A stretch of DNA of 64,000 nt. It comes from Kineococcus mangrovi. GTDB lineage: Bacteria > Actinomycetota > Actinomycetes > Actinomycetales > Kineococcaceae. The position numbers and the translations under genes were made by a program. The stretch is taken from assembly GCF_041320705.1 (NCBI RefSeq), contig NZ_JBGGTQ010000006.1, forward strand, positions 62,001 through 126,000, in the 5' to 3' direction. A model generated the notes under the pieces. That model saw only the letters and a program-made list of their open reading frames with translations. It did no database searches and was not told the origin of the DNA. Each line of letters begins with the position of its first letter. Position 1 is the stretch's first letter. Shown piece after piece: positions 63,481-64,000 of this stretch.

Positions 63481-64000
63481 GTGGAGGGACGGCTGCTGGC
63501 CACGGCCGCGCAGGTGCGGGAGCTCGTGGAGAGCCACTGCGCGGGCGACGAGACCAGGTTCCGGACCGCGGTGACGGACGTCCTGGACACCGCCGGGCGC
63601 AAGGGCGATCGCGCGCGCGAGGTCGAGGAGCTGCGCGGCCTGCTCGGCACCCGGCGGTCCGCCGCCCGCCCCCAGACCCCGCCGCCGCCGGCCCCCACCA
63701 CCGTCGTCCAGCCCCGCGGGGAGCTGGCGCAGGTCCTCACCGTCGCCCTGCCCCGGGCCACCCTCGGCGACCTCGCCCTCGGCAGCGACGTCATGGCCCG
63801 GTTGCACCGGGTGCTCACCGAGCAGCGGCACGCCGACGCCCTGCGCGCCCGCGGGTTCGAGCCGCTGCGCACCGTGCTGCTGACGGGCCCGCCGGGCACC
63901 GGGAAGTCCATGACGGCCGAGGTGCTGGCCGCCGAGCTGGCCGTGCCCGTCTTCACGGTCCACCTGGAGACCTTCGCCGACCTGCCCGCCGCCGAAGCGG
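63481..64000 (+). CDS. AAA+ family ATPase, 5' part only
   Basis: From GTG 63481 the frame stays open to the window edge (173 residues seen). An N-terminal helical region (about 1-60) is followed by a Pro-rich linker (about 68-80) and an AAA+ domain with Walker A TGPPGTGKSMTAEVLAAEL (about 142-160). It resembles stand-alone AAA ATPases of the FtsH/CDC48-like core, which remodel or unfold protein substrates, sometimes next to a protease gene. The partner, if any, is beyond the window. It starts 110 bases after tRNA-Ile. Confidence 0.8.
   Translation, partial: MEGRLLATAAQVRELVESHCAGDETRFRTAVTDVLDTAGRKGDRAREVEELRGLLGTRRSAARPQTPPPPAPTTVVQPRGELAQVLTVALPRATLGDLALGSDVMARLHRVLTEQRHADALRARGFEPLRTVLLTGPPGTGKSMTAEVLAAELAVPVFTVHLETFADLPAAEA

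Overview
The window is very GC-rich actinobacterial chromosome, dense in GTG starts, and it spans the replication origin. The order pcnA, NUDIX, DUF6049, murJ ... pseudokinase, sigM, anti-sigma, trxB, trxA ... parB, parA, rsmG, jag, yidC, yidD, rnpA, rpmH, dnaA, dnaN, gnd, recF, DUF721, gyrB, gyrA, DUF3566, tRNA-Ile is the classic Actinomycetota oriC neighbourhood. A Kineococcus-like member of the Kineosporiales is my best guess from protein flavour and gene content. That assignment is an inference; no rRNA gene is present to support it.

Region 1 (about 1-23 kb) is accessory. It opens with an ECF sigma factor operon and a short repeated motif (GCGGGATGACCGTG, five copies, all on one strand). 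A clearly AT-richer two-gene island (3.2-5.0 kb) encodes a DUF6414-like protein and a possible HEPN/Abi-like protein. Next come a frameshifted small gene, two MFS transporters, a secreted beta-propeller protein, an ATP-grasp protein and a DUF2079 membrane protein. They are followed by a PAS-PAS-GGDEF protein (variant GADEF motif), a TetR/MFS pair sharing a long palindrome, a ChaB-like protein, a PilZ protein, and an OmpR-type two-component system with a divergent DUF5666 gene and well-formed repeat operators.

Region 2 (23-42 kb) starts with a VapBC45-type toxin-antitoxin pair placed beside the core gene pcnA. NUDIX and DUF6049 follow in conserved order. murJ is inverted, and about 6.4 kb (NlpC/P60 hydrolase, SDR, MFS with beta-sandwich repeats, TetR, membrane protein) separates it from its usual partner, the MviN-associated pseudokinase, which leads into sigM, an anti-sigma factor and the thioredoxin pair.

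Region 3 (42-64 kb) is the segregation and replication core. GNAT, aminotransferase and D-Ala ligase-like genes precede parB/parA. Four parS sites lie inside the 5' coding part of parA and one inside rsmG; a degenerate sixth lies between gyrB and gyrA. Translation and membrane-insertion genes (yidC, yidD, rnpA, rpmH) run leftward. dnaA is flanked by two DnaA-box-bearing spacers, and dnaN-gnd-recF-DUF721-gyrB-gyrA-DUF3566 run rightward to tRNA-Ile(GAT). The window ends inside an AAA+ ATPase gene.
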